DNA from: Clarireedia homoeocarpa
Lineage: Eukaryota > Ascomycota > Leotiomycetes > Helotiales > Rutstroemiaceae
Length of the DNA: 64,000 nucleotides
NCBI GenBank assembly: GCA_001465935.1
Contig: LNKV01000022.1
Coordinates: 496,001 to 560,000, forward strand
Direction: 5' to 3'
Shown here: piece by piece, positions 22,609-33,817 of the stretch
How positions within the stretch are numbered: the first letter of the stretch is position 1
How the letters are laid out: each line of letters starts with the position of its first letter
The notes under the pieces: generated by a model
Seen by the model: only the letters and a program-made list of their open reading frames with translations
Told to the model about the DNA's origin: nothing
Databases searched by the model: none
Program-made: the position numbers and the translations under genes

Positions 22609-23991
22609 TGTTAGAGTTGGGATATCTTGCTTCTTTGAAGGAACACTTGTGTGAAAAGAAACGAAAAGTTTCTCGGATTTGGACCGAATTTCCGTGTTTT
22701 GAATGGATTTAAAATCGGCGACATTCAGGGGATTGACTACAGAACGTTGCGAGGAGAGATTCTGTAGCAATGCGGCGCGGGAGTGGGTACTGTGGGGGCA
22801 GTGTGCTTGGTGCAGGTGCAGGTGCAGGTGCAGGTACTGCAGCATGGGCCATATAAGGTTACGGGCCAATAAAGGGGGGGGGGTTAGTTACAAGTACTGG
22901 TTAAATACAATTATTTCTTAAATTAAGCCTTTTAAGTGATGAGCCCACCTCGAGCTGGCTTGTCCGGGTGTGATAAGTAAGACGGAAAAGTAGACCGCGA
23001 GATTGGACAGCAGGCGAAGGGATACCCAGGTACTCCTAAACAATGAACCCAGATCAATGGGCACACTGAATACAGAGTATTTAACCCTGAGCGCTTAGAT
23101 AAATCAACAGCATACATGCACCAAGTGAGGCCGCAGATGTCCTATTTGTCAACATTCTAGGCCGCGTAAGTGCGCAGAGCAAACGACAGCAAGATCCAGT
23201 ACCGAGTAGACGAACGATAAGATCGGTCACTCGAGATAATAAAGCTAGGTCTCCATAGGTAGCATGGGCGATGGATGTGTTGGCATAACATTCTACAGTG
23301 TTGAAGATGGACGTGGCTGAGGCCTGTAGGGGGCTTGGCGCGGGAAGGATTTGTGTGTGGGGAATTGAATGCTGAGTGATAAGAAAAAGCTAGCATGTCC
23401 AGACGTCGTCGTGTTTAGGGATGAAAGAAGATATGGGCTTTGATCGATTGGTGATGTCGATTGGAATACTTGTTTTGCTGAGAGCGAATGCAGAGAATAC
23501 ACTGAACCGACAGTGCCACTTTTTCTTGGATTGTATGCGAGTAAACAGTGCGCCGCTCAAGGGAGACGGTTACAGTCGTACAGAGAGCCTTGTCGTAGTC
23601 AACGCTGATGCTTGGAAATGAACTATATCCAGTTCAGAGGAGCTCATAGAAATCACAGAGACGGGTAATAGGGAAGGTAAGAGAATAATTTAGGTTAGAA
23701 GATGCGGAGACGAGAGACACAGTTGTGTTCCAGAGCATGTAGATTTCTCTATCCACCGGTGGTTTGTTCTCATCAGTTAGTTCTGCCGCCAGTACAAGGA
23801 AAAGAATGTGCTGGGTCGAAGTTCTACCTTGTCACATTTTCCACTGCATGATATGGACAGCAATTTATGGCAAGATATAAAGATATAAGACCACCATGAA
23901 ACTTCGGTAAGCTAGAAAGTCTACCAAGAGAAACATGTTATCCCCCATTCCAGTACGTAGTTATACAGTATTCTCATACTTCTTCCGCCCA
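22609..23991. other. Intergenic, 5' side of the Erg26-like gene
   Basis: Contains a GGTGCA hexamer repeated about four times (22809-22834) upstream of the dehydrogenase start and a run of nine G near 22876. Beyond it no coding sequence is supported up to the NTF2-like gene. Confidence 0.45.
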
Positions 23992-24913
23992 CTAGTTCCC
24001 CTTCTTAGCATCCTCCTCCTCATTCTTTGGAACACCCACGAAAGCCGGCACCACAACACTATTCAAATTCCGGAACGCCTATATCAAACGCATGTTAGTA
24101 ATTAGTTCAATCAAATTTGACCCTTCCCATTTCCACAGGGCATCTGAAATCCCCATCTTCAGAATCTCATGCACTTGCAACAAGACACCTCCAAGAACTT
24201 ACCCTCCACCACCACGTCCACCAAACCAAACTCCACCCCCACCACAGCCAGCTCTCCACCAACCACATCCACCACCGCAAACTGCACACCTTCTCCAGGA
24301 CACTAACCTTAGCAAAAGCACCCTCCGGAATCTCTCCATTCCATCTGTCCTCCACCTTTGTAATGGAGCCCTCTCCACCATCCCTCTCCGTCCAGATCTT
24401 CACCACACTATCAATTCTCTGCTCCTTCCCAATCCCCTTCACCGTATACTTCGTGCTTAAATTCATCTCAATTGGGTTTCCCGCAGAAACAACCTCATGC
24501 TTGATACGTTCGATTGAAGAGAATGCTGCTTGGAGACCGTACCATTGGGCGGAATATTGTTTGCGGCCTTCGGCGATGGTAAGCGGGTCGGCGAACGTGG
24601 CGGTGTCGGACCAGAGGGAGAGTTTCCGGAGGGAAGGACGGCCGGCGAAAAGCTGGAGGTGGGGTTAGTTTTGGTGTTGCGGGGAAAGCAAGAGGGGCTC
24701 GCGGGAGGGAGAGGAGCATACGTCCAGAACACTTCCTACGATAACTTGTTGTCTTTCGTTTAGATTAACCCCAGCGGTCGTGCTGATGTTTGTATTCTCA
24801 ATACCGAGTTCACTTGCACTGACTCCTGCGCCCGAGCCGCCAGCCCGATTCTCAGTAATCGAATCAGCAGCTGCAGTTGAGACTGGCGCTTGGGAGGGGA
24901 TTCCTGTGGACAT
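23992..24913 (-). CDS. NTF2/SnoaL-like fold conserved fungal protein
   Basis: Three exons fit in frame: 24913-24722, 24652-24308 and 24078-23992, giving 207 residues. The introns begin GTATGC and GTTAGT, with CTAAC-type branch sites before CAG and TAG. The first about 45 residues are low in complexity and probably flexible. From about residue 50 the sequence has the look of an NTF2-like cone: a helix with LNERQQVIVGSVLD, LWSDTATFADPLTIAEGRKQ, then strands with VKIWTERDG and KVEDRWNGEIPEG. Such proteins bind small ligands or act as accessory domains; no catalytic residue is obvious. An in-frame ATG 29 codons upstream (25000) would add a basic, acid-free N-terminus that looks like a mitochondrial presequence, so localisation depends on which start is used. 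Confidence 0.75.
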
Positions 24914-25000
24914 CTTGGATGATTTGTATAGAAGTGGACGGTTGAATTTCGACACTTGAAAAGCAGGTTTTGGAAGTGAGAATAGAATTGGGGAACGCAT

Positions 25001-25809
25001 TAATTATTCTTGATAGTTAAGTGAAGTGTAATGAAGAGATATCGGCATGGAGAAAGGAAGGAGTCTTAACGGTATACATGAGAGGAATACGAGTAGTAAA
25101 CGAATAGAAGGCGTCACCACTTTCATGATCCCCGATTTCATCCCTGCGTGTGAATCGTTCCTGAGAGGATCGCGATTCGCGAACCGTTGATGTTGTGATG
25201 TTGACATCATCAAATTCACCATGTCCGGAATAGGAAAGGTTCCATCGTTCCCACATGGATATTCAGATTCCCATCGGTCGGTCAGCCACAACCTTATTTG
25301 TAGCTGCAATTAGTTTGGAACGTTGGCGTGGCTGGACACAAACCTCCGCCAAACTGACAGACAGACAGACAACCTACGAAAGCTACCTAGCAGACATATC
25401 TGTGAACTCAATCTCGAATATATAAAAAGAGCTTCGTCTTCAGGACTGTGAAATGAGATGCCCGCCCTCCCACTACAGCAGCCTGAGCGTGATGAGTCAA
25501 CGTTCTGCATTGCATACCACATATCAGCAGCTATTTGATATTAAAAAATCATAGTATTTGAACAGTTAATTATATTTATTCTTAACTTCAATTTAAAATC
25601 AAACCCATTTCTTTGTTTTGTATAAATCATTACTTATGAAAGTCGAAAAGTTGTGGTTGAAAAGATAAGATCTGTAATTTGTGGTTTTGCTGAATATAAG
25701 TAATTCAGTACTGTAGTATGCGAAGTGCATTTTTCTTCATCATTCTTCACCACCTGTAGAGAGCAGCGCAGGGCAAATAGCTGGGGCCGCCACTTGAGTA
25801 GGACTGTGC
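25001..25809. other. Intergenic, no gene seen
   Basis: Upstream region of the NTF2-like gene and downstream region of the LPGEIR-motif gene. AT-rich near 25540-25640; no coding frame is supported. Confidence 0.4.
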
Positions 25810-27623
25810 TCAAATGTGAAGGAAACAAGCCGCTTCGTCAATGGATTCTGAGCATCCTATGCACGAGAGCTTATCTCTGCTAATCCCATCATCAGCAGGA
25901 ACCGATGGGGGAAATGCCTTGAAAAAGGGCGCGAAGGTTTCTTCATTCAAAAGGCGCCGCCATTGCCCAGGAGGGCTTTCGTCGAACTCTATAGTATCTC
26001 TCAGTATGTGGTTCAACGGACTAGCCTGCCTCTGTCGATTCTTGTTAGATCTAGTATCGGATAGAAAATTTCTCCTTCGGTTAATAGGGCGATTGAGACT
26101 TGCGTTTCCAGACCTGAGCTTCTCTGCCAGTCGTTGGCGTGATAGAGCTAGTCTTTCAACCCCCTCGGCGATCTCAACTTCTGACCTGCCTTGGTCACTG
26201 AATTGGTAGCCAATGATTGGGTGTGCCTTATCCTTATCAGTGGAATCATAGGCGTATTGATAATGGAAATCACGCTGCAGGATATCTTCGCGTCGAATAT
26301 CTGCATGCGTTCGGTTCCTCTTGGGCAATAGATGGATCAGGTTCCTAACGTACAAAGGACATGGATTGGGTGAGAAGCGGAAGAATAGCCGGAGGTCTTC
26401 ATCGTTGTTCTCCTCATACCGTTGACTAAGACGGAGGTAGTCTCGACAATGATGAAAGTACCAGTAATAAGGGTAAGGCGGAGCTGCACTATCGGACGGG
26501 GTGTTCGTTTGTTCATGACTGTCCTGGCTGACAATCCCGTTGTATGCAGAGAAACGTTGTCCAGATTTCAGACCATTTCCGGCAGAATATATAAAATATG
26601 GCTGCATAGTGGCGTCAAGAATGACAAATTCCATGCCCTCAAGGTTAAGGCGATCAAGTTCAAGAAGGCCGCCATCCCAGAATGAGCTCCAGCAAGCAGA
26701 GTGTGTATCAAAAAGCTGCACATGAACTGAAATCGTCCTAAGACCCAAGAAGGATGCAGCTATAAGCGAAAACGTCTCGTTCCATTCGGCCAAAAACATG
26801 GTCATACCTCTGTATTCAGAAATGTGGAATGATAGACTGGAGATGGAATGTATCTGCCAGCTCTTCAAACAGTATGTAAAGTTGGAGAAAGCAGTCAACT
26901 GTCCTGAGAAAATGGTATTCTTGGAATATGGCAATGTTCGTGCTTCCCAGTAAATCTTACGACATGTAAGTAAGAGGTTTAGATTTATGTCGCACACTGC
27001 TAGTGAACTTGGACAAGGGAAGTGTGCTAATTGCGTCCGTATTTCTGATGACAGAGGTCCGACATGAAAATGTTGCGAATTCGATCATTGCAGCCAGAAT
27101 GTGATCGATGAGAATCCATCGTGTTCAAAGTACTTGTGCCATCAACAGAAACCCATAGGTGGTCTACTTCACACCATATGCGTATCGGCCTCCGTTTGAT
27201 CTCAATGGACTCATGGTGTGCAAACAGTGCGAGGTAGACGTTCATCCGGATCTCACCTGGTAGATCCAGAAACTGGATTCCACGACGGCTATACAGCTGT
27301 GTTAGAAAATAGAATTGGCTGGTCTATACAGATGCTGCGAACAGTACCGTTTTTGTGACATAATTTTGCCCATCTTGCTGAACCACAGAAAGGAGATCCA
27401 AGGCATCAACCACAGAGAATGGGGCAGTCACGTGAATGGTCGCTACCTTGTCCAAAAGCTCAGCGTGACAAAATATGGTCATTATAAATCCCGGTGCGTT
27501 GTGCAAGTTCACTAGTCCTCTATAGTTGCGATTTAGTATACATAGAAGCAAGTTCTCTTCTCTAGTTTGAGCTCTATCCTCGCTCTTTATTCGAGATCGA
27601 ACAATGAAAATTGGTCGAATCCT
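25810..27623 (-). CDS. LPGEIR-motif fungal protein, 5' end uncertain
   Basis: Three coding blocks splice in frame: 27623-27330, 27296-27053 and 26999-25810, together about 575 residues. The first block has NRNYRGLVNLHNAPGF and HVTAPFSVVDALDLLSVV. The second opens with FLDLPGEIRMNVYLALF, the F-box-like LPxEIR motif that heads many lineage-expanded fungal proteins. The third contains NLLLTCRKIYWEARTLPYS, the usual next motif of that group, and ends with an Arg-rich segment and three cysteines. The first intron ends TCTAACACAG; the second (53 nt, GTCATC..CACTAG) is weaker and could instead be a frame shift. No ATG is found at the 5' end, because a TAG precedes the first block, so an upstream exon or 5' damage is likely. 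Function is unknown. Confidence 0.6.
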
Positions 27624-28126
27624 CTAACTTAGTGGGCACTTTTCAGCTTTTTACATACCTTGTTCGCAGAAATTCAGTAGATATAGGTTACAGCAAAAAG
27701 CCAATAGGTTAATATGGCTCCACTGTGTAGTACCTGGTCAATGAATTCAGTTCTCGAGCTGGATAGGGCTCTAATGGGTAAGTTATGTTGAAAGTCGTAA
27801 AACCCGGTCTGTAGAGCCCCTCGCCGTGACCTAGCTAGAAACATATCATATCATCTTGGATTGGATTTTACATTTAGTCGTTGATTAATCACAGGCCTAA
27901 GCTGATAGTAGCGAAGTCATGATAATACACAAGCTGGTAGTGAAACAAGTTTTAATAAAATCTATGCTAAGACGGTAACGACTGTGGGTAAGTATCCAAT
28001 ACTTTGAGAACGACTCCATAAACAAAACACTTTCCTCCTCCAAAAATAAAATTACAAGAAGTATATATAATCCGCAACTTTAGCTATATGACTAAAGCTC
28101 CATACACTTCTATCGTATCAAGCCTC
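27624..28126. other. Intergenic, no gene seen
   Basis: Upstream of the LPGEIR-motif gene. A possible short intron, GTATGT to TTAG, lies at about 27624-27670, but no in-frame start exon could be found. Confidence 0.35.
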
Positions 28127-28527
28127 TCATTTGCCAATGCAGAGCACCGAACCACCCTGGTGAGAACATTCTAAAGAAATCTGTAAGTATATCTCAATTG
28201 AGATGGAGTGGTCCTCATAAAATAAAGATACGTACTTCCATTGAAGACATCACCAGCACCATCGAGCCAGAAAGCGCATCCCACGCCGTTGGCATGGATG
28301 TCCTGCGTGTTCATTGTGGTGCAAGCTTCGTGCACAGTGGCTGCAAGACACATGATGTATTAGTCCAAGCTAGCTCTGATATCATAATGAGTAAGGATCT
28401 ACTTACTTCCTCTGATATTATAATAGATGTTGTTTGCAACCCAGACTCCGTTACCAGCTTGGGACCAGGCGTTGCAGTTAGCCGCAAAGAGGAGGACGGT
28501 GGGGATAATGATTGAAGTGAATTGCAT
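28127..28527 (-). CDS. Small secreted cysteine-containing protein (effector-like)
   Basis: Three short exons join exactly in frame: 28527-28407, 28340-28236 and 28170-28127, giving 89 residues. The introns begin GTAAGT and GTACGT and end GCAG and TTTAG. The N-terminus is a clear signal peptide (MQFTSIIIPTVLLFAANCNA). The mature part of about 69 residues has four cysteines (in HEAC, VGC, GKC and VLC), an aromatic-rich N-terminal part (WSQAGNGVWVANNIYYN) and ends VLCIGK. Size, secretion signal and paired cysteines are those of fungal small secreted proteins, some of which act on hosts or competitors. I know no matching family, and a toxin or effector role is not shown. A TATA-like box lies about 140 bp upstream. 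Confidence 0.75.
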
Positions 28528-28530
28528 CTT

Positions 28531-28590
28531 GACTGGAGAGTAGATGGAGTTGATGATGGAGTTGATGATGGAGTTGATGGAGTTGTGTTT
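28531..28590. repeat. Short tandem repeat in the leader of the small secreted protein
   Basis: Units of GATGGAGTT with GAT spacers recur about four times directly upstream of the small secreted protein start. It is non-coding and lies in the probable 5' untranslated region. Confidence 0.7.
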
Positions 28591-28666
28591 GGTTGAAGTA
28601 TATCTGGAATTGGGGTTGTTTGTCTGAGTGTGGAAATGATCATTGATTCAGTGACGACAATGTGTG

Positions 28667-28674
28667 TTTATATA
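28667..28674 (-). promoter_or_regulatory. Possible TATA box of the small secreted protein gene
   Basis: On the minus strand the sequence reads TATATAAA about 140 bp before the ATG at 28527. Position and perfect match suggest a core promoter; no transcript start is known. Confidence 0.4.
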
Positions 28675-28874
28675 ATTTTTGGTTACCTCGTCTTGTGAAA
28701 CCATGTATCATTGTTCGTCTTACATGCTCATTTCTAACAAACGCCACCGCGTTAAGAAAAATAGCTATGTACGTACTCTATGTTTACGAGTTGGCCACTC
28801 GGAGGGCTAGACGAGGAGCAAATGTACATGGTCACGGATCATTTTGTAACTATTGTCACATTGCGACATAATGC

Positions 28875-28993
28875 TTGATCCCAAGCAATGGATCCCGAGT
28901 GCTAGATCTCAAAGTTCTGGATCTGAGTGCTAAATCCTGAGTGATATATCCTGAGTGATAGATCCTAAGGGATAGATCCTAAATCTAGATCCT
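28875..28993. repeat. Degenerate 16-17-bp tandem repeat (GATCCTGAGTGATA-like)
   Basis: Six to seven imperfect copies of a unit resembling GATCCTGAGTGATA, each with a GATC or ATCC core. No gene overlaps it. Confidence 0.7.
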
Positions 28994-30304
28994 TTCTCCA
29001 AGAGTTTCGTCAAAATGCTTGATATTTCGAACATTGGAGAAAAAAAATTCAAACTGAGGCTCTAGTAAGACTCCAATATTGCGGATAAAGAAGAGTACTA
29101 TTTAATGATAATAAATATTAGAAAAGTAACTGAAGTCTGATTCACGATCATCTAGCAGCAAAAACCACTAGGTCCAATATTCCTTCCAATTGCCCTCAAT
29201 CAATACTGTAGTTTACCTGAGCTTTGCAAAATTGTTAAGCATTCCCAGTTAAACACACATAGAACAGTATCAGTTTCTGCATCCATGCGATAAAATGATC
29301 AGAGCCTTAGTCCCCAGAAGAAGGCTATGGCGAGGACAGAACACAGGCGCAGTACATACTGTACGAGTGTGCAGATAAGCTTAACTGTGCAGATAAGCTT
29401 AACTGGGGTGAACTGGGGCTACGATCGTATAGTCTGATTCGATGTCGAGGGCGGAGCAAAAGTGGTGGAGTGAAATAGCCGTTCGCTAGGCGCCGAATAA
29501 CCTTGAGGTAAAGCTTAGACTCAGGAACGTGAAATTAAGGATGAGCAGGCCTGGCTTAGCCGAATGGACCTGATTTGATGGCCCAAAGTGGGGAGCTTGG
29601 TATGCTGAACGTAATGTGTGGAGGAATTGTAGTATGACCTTTCACAGTTTGTAGTAATACAAGAAGTGCTCGGAATATGTTCCACGACGTTGGCCTCGAG
29701 CTCAGGATGGCGGTTGTTTTCCATGTGCATGCTGTGCCACCACCATGGAAACAATCACAAAGCCTTACCGAGCACAGGGAGCAACTCCTGTACCGAGCAC
29801 AGAGGACTAAGGATTAGGCGCTCCTTGGCGCGCAGGGAAACAGTGCCCGACCATCTATCCTCAGGGTGAGCTCCTGGGTCTGTCTCGAAAAAAAACCGTT
29901 TTCCATCAGCTTCCTCTGAGATTTCTCTCACTTTTACACGTAAAATCAATTCCTCCAGATGGCCGCTTTTTCTTGCTTCTGGGCTCCGGCTCTTTATCGT
30001 CTTTCGTTTCCTGAGCTATGCGTGTCTGGGGAGCGCTAACTGTGCACATCAAGATCACTTGCTTGAATATCCACCACAAGAAGACACCCATGGATGAATA
30101 CAGTAAACTTTTGATTTTATGAAGGCAGGTGACCTTAAAAAAACTGATAACGCTATGCTATCATACGTTCCTTCATCTCTAATCTCATCATGCTGTCTGT
30201 ACCGTAGTCCCATAAAGTCATCATCTCACAACTCCAGTTTTTATCATTCGTGGTCTCGTATCTGCACTAGTTGTGTGCTATGTATTCAAAACCTTACGGT
30301 CCTT
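28994..30304. other. Intergenic, no gene seen
   Basis: A direct duplication of GCAGATAAGCTTAACTG lies near 29370-29405. Short open frames near 29520-29950 show no domain or splice logic. Confidence 0.4.
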
Positions 30305-32006
30305 TCAACCCTTCAAACTTCCTTCAATCTTACACAAAGCCGCAACCTTGGAAGCAAGGTCATCTGCTTCACTACGAGTCGCTGCTTCGGCATATACACG
30401 AAGTGCATCCTCTGTACCACTTGCTCTGGCGAAAGATCGACCGTCCTTGAACTTGGCTACCAATGCATCGATTTGTGCTTGTGTACCTTGCGGTTCGACC
30501 AATTTTCGTTCAGCATCAGTTGTCTTGAACATGTTTCGGTCGGCAACCTCGACACGGACAAGACGGTTGGGGAGATCAATGTAGGTAAGATCCCATTCCT
30601 TTGGTGTCCAAGACTTGTGTGCTAGAATGGTCTCAACAAGTAACATGTCGGAGAGAGCATCGCCCACGGTTTGATTGATCAAATCAGTAAGAGCACGGAG
30701 GGTTTCCAATGCGGTGGCCTGAGCAGGGGATTCAGGCTCTTTAGTAGCAAATGCCTTCAATGCTTGTTGAGAGAACACAACAGTTCCATGGCCATTAGCC
30801 TCAAAGTAGACGCCCACATCAAATTTGGTGGCTGCGTGGTGCAACCATTTAACACCAGTCGGAGTGCATACAACGGGAAGTTTCAATGTCTTTTCGACAT
30901 ACTTGGTACTGGCACCATTGGCGTAGGCGGTCTGTACCACACCAATATTGAGTTGATCTGCGAGTCCAGCTTCTCTTGCAAGATCACCAATGAAAGAGGC
31001 TGACAGGGTGGCGATTCTGTCTCCATCCAAAAGACGGAATCCATGATCTGGGTCATTGTAATAATAAATCAATCGGTCTGCATCTCCGTCTAATGAACAG
31101 CACCTATCATTGTTGCCGGCTTTCGACGAAGGAGGAGCGCGTTGCTTGGTCTTGACGAAATCTGCACCACACTGAGATATGTTAGTAAGGCAGTTGATTT
31201 TGAAGAATTGCGGTTTATGAGATGTAAAGTAACGGAAGAAAAAAGTAATCACTTACCTCATGGTTCAGAGACTCCGCCTTCACGACATCATCATTGACGA
31301 TCTTAATATCAACGACACCCTTTGGCAGATACTTCACCAACTCTGCCAGTTTCGGTCCTCCAACGCCGTTGGCACAATCAACAGTAACAGGTCCCATAGC
31401 CTTCTTGCCCTTCATAGCCCTAGCAAACGCCTTTGCTAACTTCTCGTAATACCCTACTTCACTAACATCGCCATAAGCCTGTGGTGTGCCCTCTGTGTTC
31501 GTACACCTCGTCAAGTAATGCAATTGCGGGGTTGTAAGCAACTTGTAATCTGTGTGATCGGTTCCCGTAGCATCCAGCGCATCTACGAGCGCAGCAACAA
31601 GCTTTGGACCGGAAGGTCTTGTATCCCTCGCATAGATGACTCTTGCCGGTGTCTCGGGATTGATCTTTAGCGCCTGCTCCAGTTTATGATATATTTCGAC
31701 CACATCCTCGTTCTTTGCGTTCGCCAATTCAGTAGAGTATGCTTCCCAGCTGTTCTCCAACATCTCACCCATGGGGTCAACGAGCTTGACGCCGTTGTCT
31801 TCGGGTGGGTTGTGCGAGGCAGTGATCATCACGCCGATGGTTTGACCGCCGAGTTTGCGGGATCGCAGAGCAGCGACAAGTCCGACACGGAAGACGACTG
31901 AGTCGAGAAGATTGGCCTTCATTCGGAACCCCGCAGTTCCATATTGGAAGACGCGGTCGGCGGGCTTGGGGTGCTTGTTAGAAGCTTCGAGGATTTTAGC
32001 ATCCAT
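30305..32006 (-). CDS. Phosphoacetylglucosamine mutase
   Basis: Interconverts GlcNAc-6-phosphate and GlcNAc-1-phosphate on the way to UDP-GlcNAc, the precursor of chitin, N-glycans and GPI anchors (Agm1/Pcm1). Two exons, 32006-31257 and 31171-30305, give 538 residues, the usual length. The intron begins GTAAGT and ends CTCAG. All four active-site blocks are present: the phosphoserine loop ITASHNPPEDNG with Ser64, the magnesium loop DGDADR (about 278-283), the sugar-binding loop EANGHGT (about 374-380), and the phosphate-binding RASGTED near the C-terminus. The frame is open upstream of the ATG; I chose 32006 because MDAKILEAS leads directly into the conserved YGTAGFR. Confidence 0.96.
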
Positions 32007-32618
32007 GATTGTGGTTTTGGCTTTTCGTTTTGGATGGGTAGGAGAAGAGAAGCAGGTATATAAGTTAAGGAGGGAATGGATGGATTGAGCGATAGACAAG
32101 AAAGTGGAGCGAGGTATGAAAGAGGAGGTTGTTTTGATTCCAGGAAATGTGGAGAGGGCTTGTATGAAAAGTTCCGAATATTCACTGGGTAAAGCAAAAT
32201 GCAAGCTGAAATTCTTGACACTCCTATTCCCTTATATTTGTTTTGGTGGACGTACCATAGGGGGGGTATGCGTTGGACATAAAATGTCAGTGGATAAATT
32301 TGGAGGGGCGCAATGACTGCTAATTTTGTACAGATCGCTTTACATTCTGCAATGCATAGAAATGCATAGAAATGCATAAATGCAGCATAAAATCTTTATC
32401 GCTTGCATAAATAAGGGTTACTTTCTTGCTTATTGGTTACCACCACGCCGTCGTACAGATTTGCGACATTGTGGGATGGGTTTTGCGGACGGATATCATA
32501 AGATGAATGAAACCTGATCGAATGATATAATATTGAGATACGCTCTGCTCTATTCTAGTAACCATCATAAATACCCAATGCGACACAGTTTGAAAGCCCT
32601 TCCGCGTTACCAATCTAA
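32007..32618. other. Intergenic between AGM1 start and SDR 3' end
   Basis: Contains the promoter of the mutase gene. A short repeat, AATGCATAGA, occurs about three times near 32350-32380. No gene is seen. Confidence 0.4.
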
Positions 32619-33599
32619 TTACATCGCTGCATACCCCTGGGTTTGCTGCTCACACCAGTCCCAGAACTCGGCTGCAAGACCAGTACCTCCTTCCTCTTTC
32701 GACCTCATGCTCTGCAAGATATCATTTCTTGGATCTGTATGCCATCTCCCCCATGGTATGGCACATTTTCCTCCATCCTCACACTTGACATCTGGGCTCA
32801 ATCCAGCCCACAGCTCTGTATAGGCACCCATGATAGGGTCACGCAGCAGAGGCGATGATAGCAACTTCAATAATGGGATCTTATTCCAGCCATCGGTTCT
32901 GCATGTCCCAACATTTTGTGTCACGCAGACGAGTCCTTCCTTACGAGTGCGCTTGTCGAGTTCAGATGCTAACAGCCAGTTCCCGGCTTTTGATGAGCTG
33001 TAGTTGTAGGCCTTATCTTTGGAGAATTTGCCAGAGACATGCTCAGAGAGTAGCAGTCCGCCTGGAGGTCCAGCCATGTCCACGATACCGGAGGATGTAA
33101 ATACCACACGCACGCTGGCGGTGGGTTGGGTCTTTGCGGTATGTAGAAGGATTGGAAGCAGGAGCTTCGTCAAGAGAAAAGGTCCAAGACAATTGACTCC
33201 CATATGAGCTTCGTGTCCTTGTACAGTTATGCTGCCAGCAGGGACCTGGGCGATACCTGCGTTGTTCCAAAGAACATCAAGTCGAGATTCTTGAGCTAGA
33301 AATGTGGAGGCGCAGGCTGATATTGTTGTGAGATCATTGAGATCGAGACGGAGGCTTTTTAAATGACCAGAGCTGTTTGGGAAGATAGATCTTATCGTAG
33401 CGATTGCAGCGTCAATCTTAGCAGTTGAGCGACTCGCAATGTAGACAGTGCCGCCACGAGAATAGAGTATTTTGACAAGTTCTAGACCAACACCTGAATT
33501 ACCACCAGTGACAATAAATACTCTGCCGACGAGAGAAAGCACATCCTTCTCTGTAAAGGTTGGCTTTGGTGGAAATAATTGTGTAATGACCCCTCCCAT
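32619..33599 (-). CDS. Short-chain dehydrogenase/reductase
   Basis: Intronless frame of 326 residues. The Rossmann fold has TGGNSGVG (residues 31-38), the structural NNAG motif, the catalytic serine strand VVFTSSGIVD, and catalytic Tyr and Lys as Y-S-S-S-K. These are the hallmarks of classical SDRs of the retinol dehydrogenase/WW-oxidoreductase type common in fungi. The NAD(P) preference and the substrate cannot be read from sequence; Arg after the second strand (YIASRS) favours NADP. It lies 219 bp downstream of the bZIP regulator on the same strand, so they may be functionally linked. Confidence 0.9.
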   Translation of the reverse strand: MGGVITQLFPPKPTFTEKDVLSLVGRVFIVTGGNSGVGLELVKILYSRGGTVYIASRSTAKIDAAIATIRSIFPNSSGHLKSLRLDLNDLTTISACASTFLAQESRLDVLWNNAGIAQVPAGSITVQGHEAHMGVNCLGPFLLTKLLLPILLHTAKTQPTASVRVVFTSSGIVDMAGPPGGLLLSEHVSGKFSKDKAYNYSSSKAGNWLLASELDKRTRKEGLVCVTQNVGTCRTDGWNKIPLLKLLSSPLLRDPIMGAYTELWAGLSPDVKCEDGGKCAIPWGRWHTDPRNDILQSMRSKEEGGTGLAAEFWDWCEQQTQGYAAM

Positions 33600-33817
33600 T
33601 TCGAGAATTGATGGCAGGCAATTAATTGCAACCTTAGAGAATGTGCTTGAGAGCAGAGAAGACGTTGAACGGATGCATGTTGAGTAAGTTAAACAACTCT
33701 CTAAGTTCTTATATAGAAGATCGAAAGAACATGAGATTTACCACATCTTGGTAAGCTGAAAAGTGTTTCTTGTCAGAATGTCATCCACGATGTGGGGCTA
33801 ATGTTCTTAACATACTA

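Noticed and set aside
29755..29949. 64-codon minus-strand frame with a charged sequence
   Set aside because: Short, without homology signals or flanking exons.
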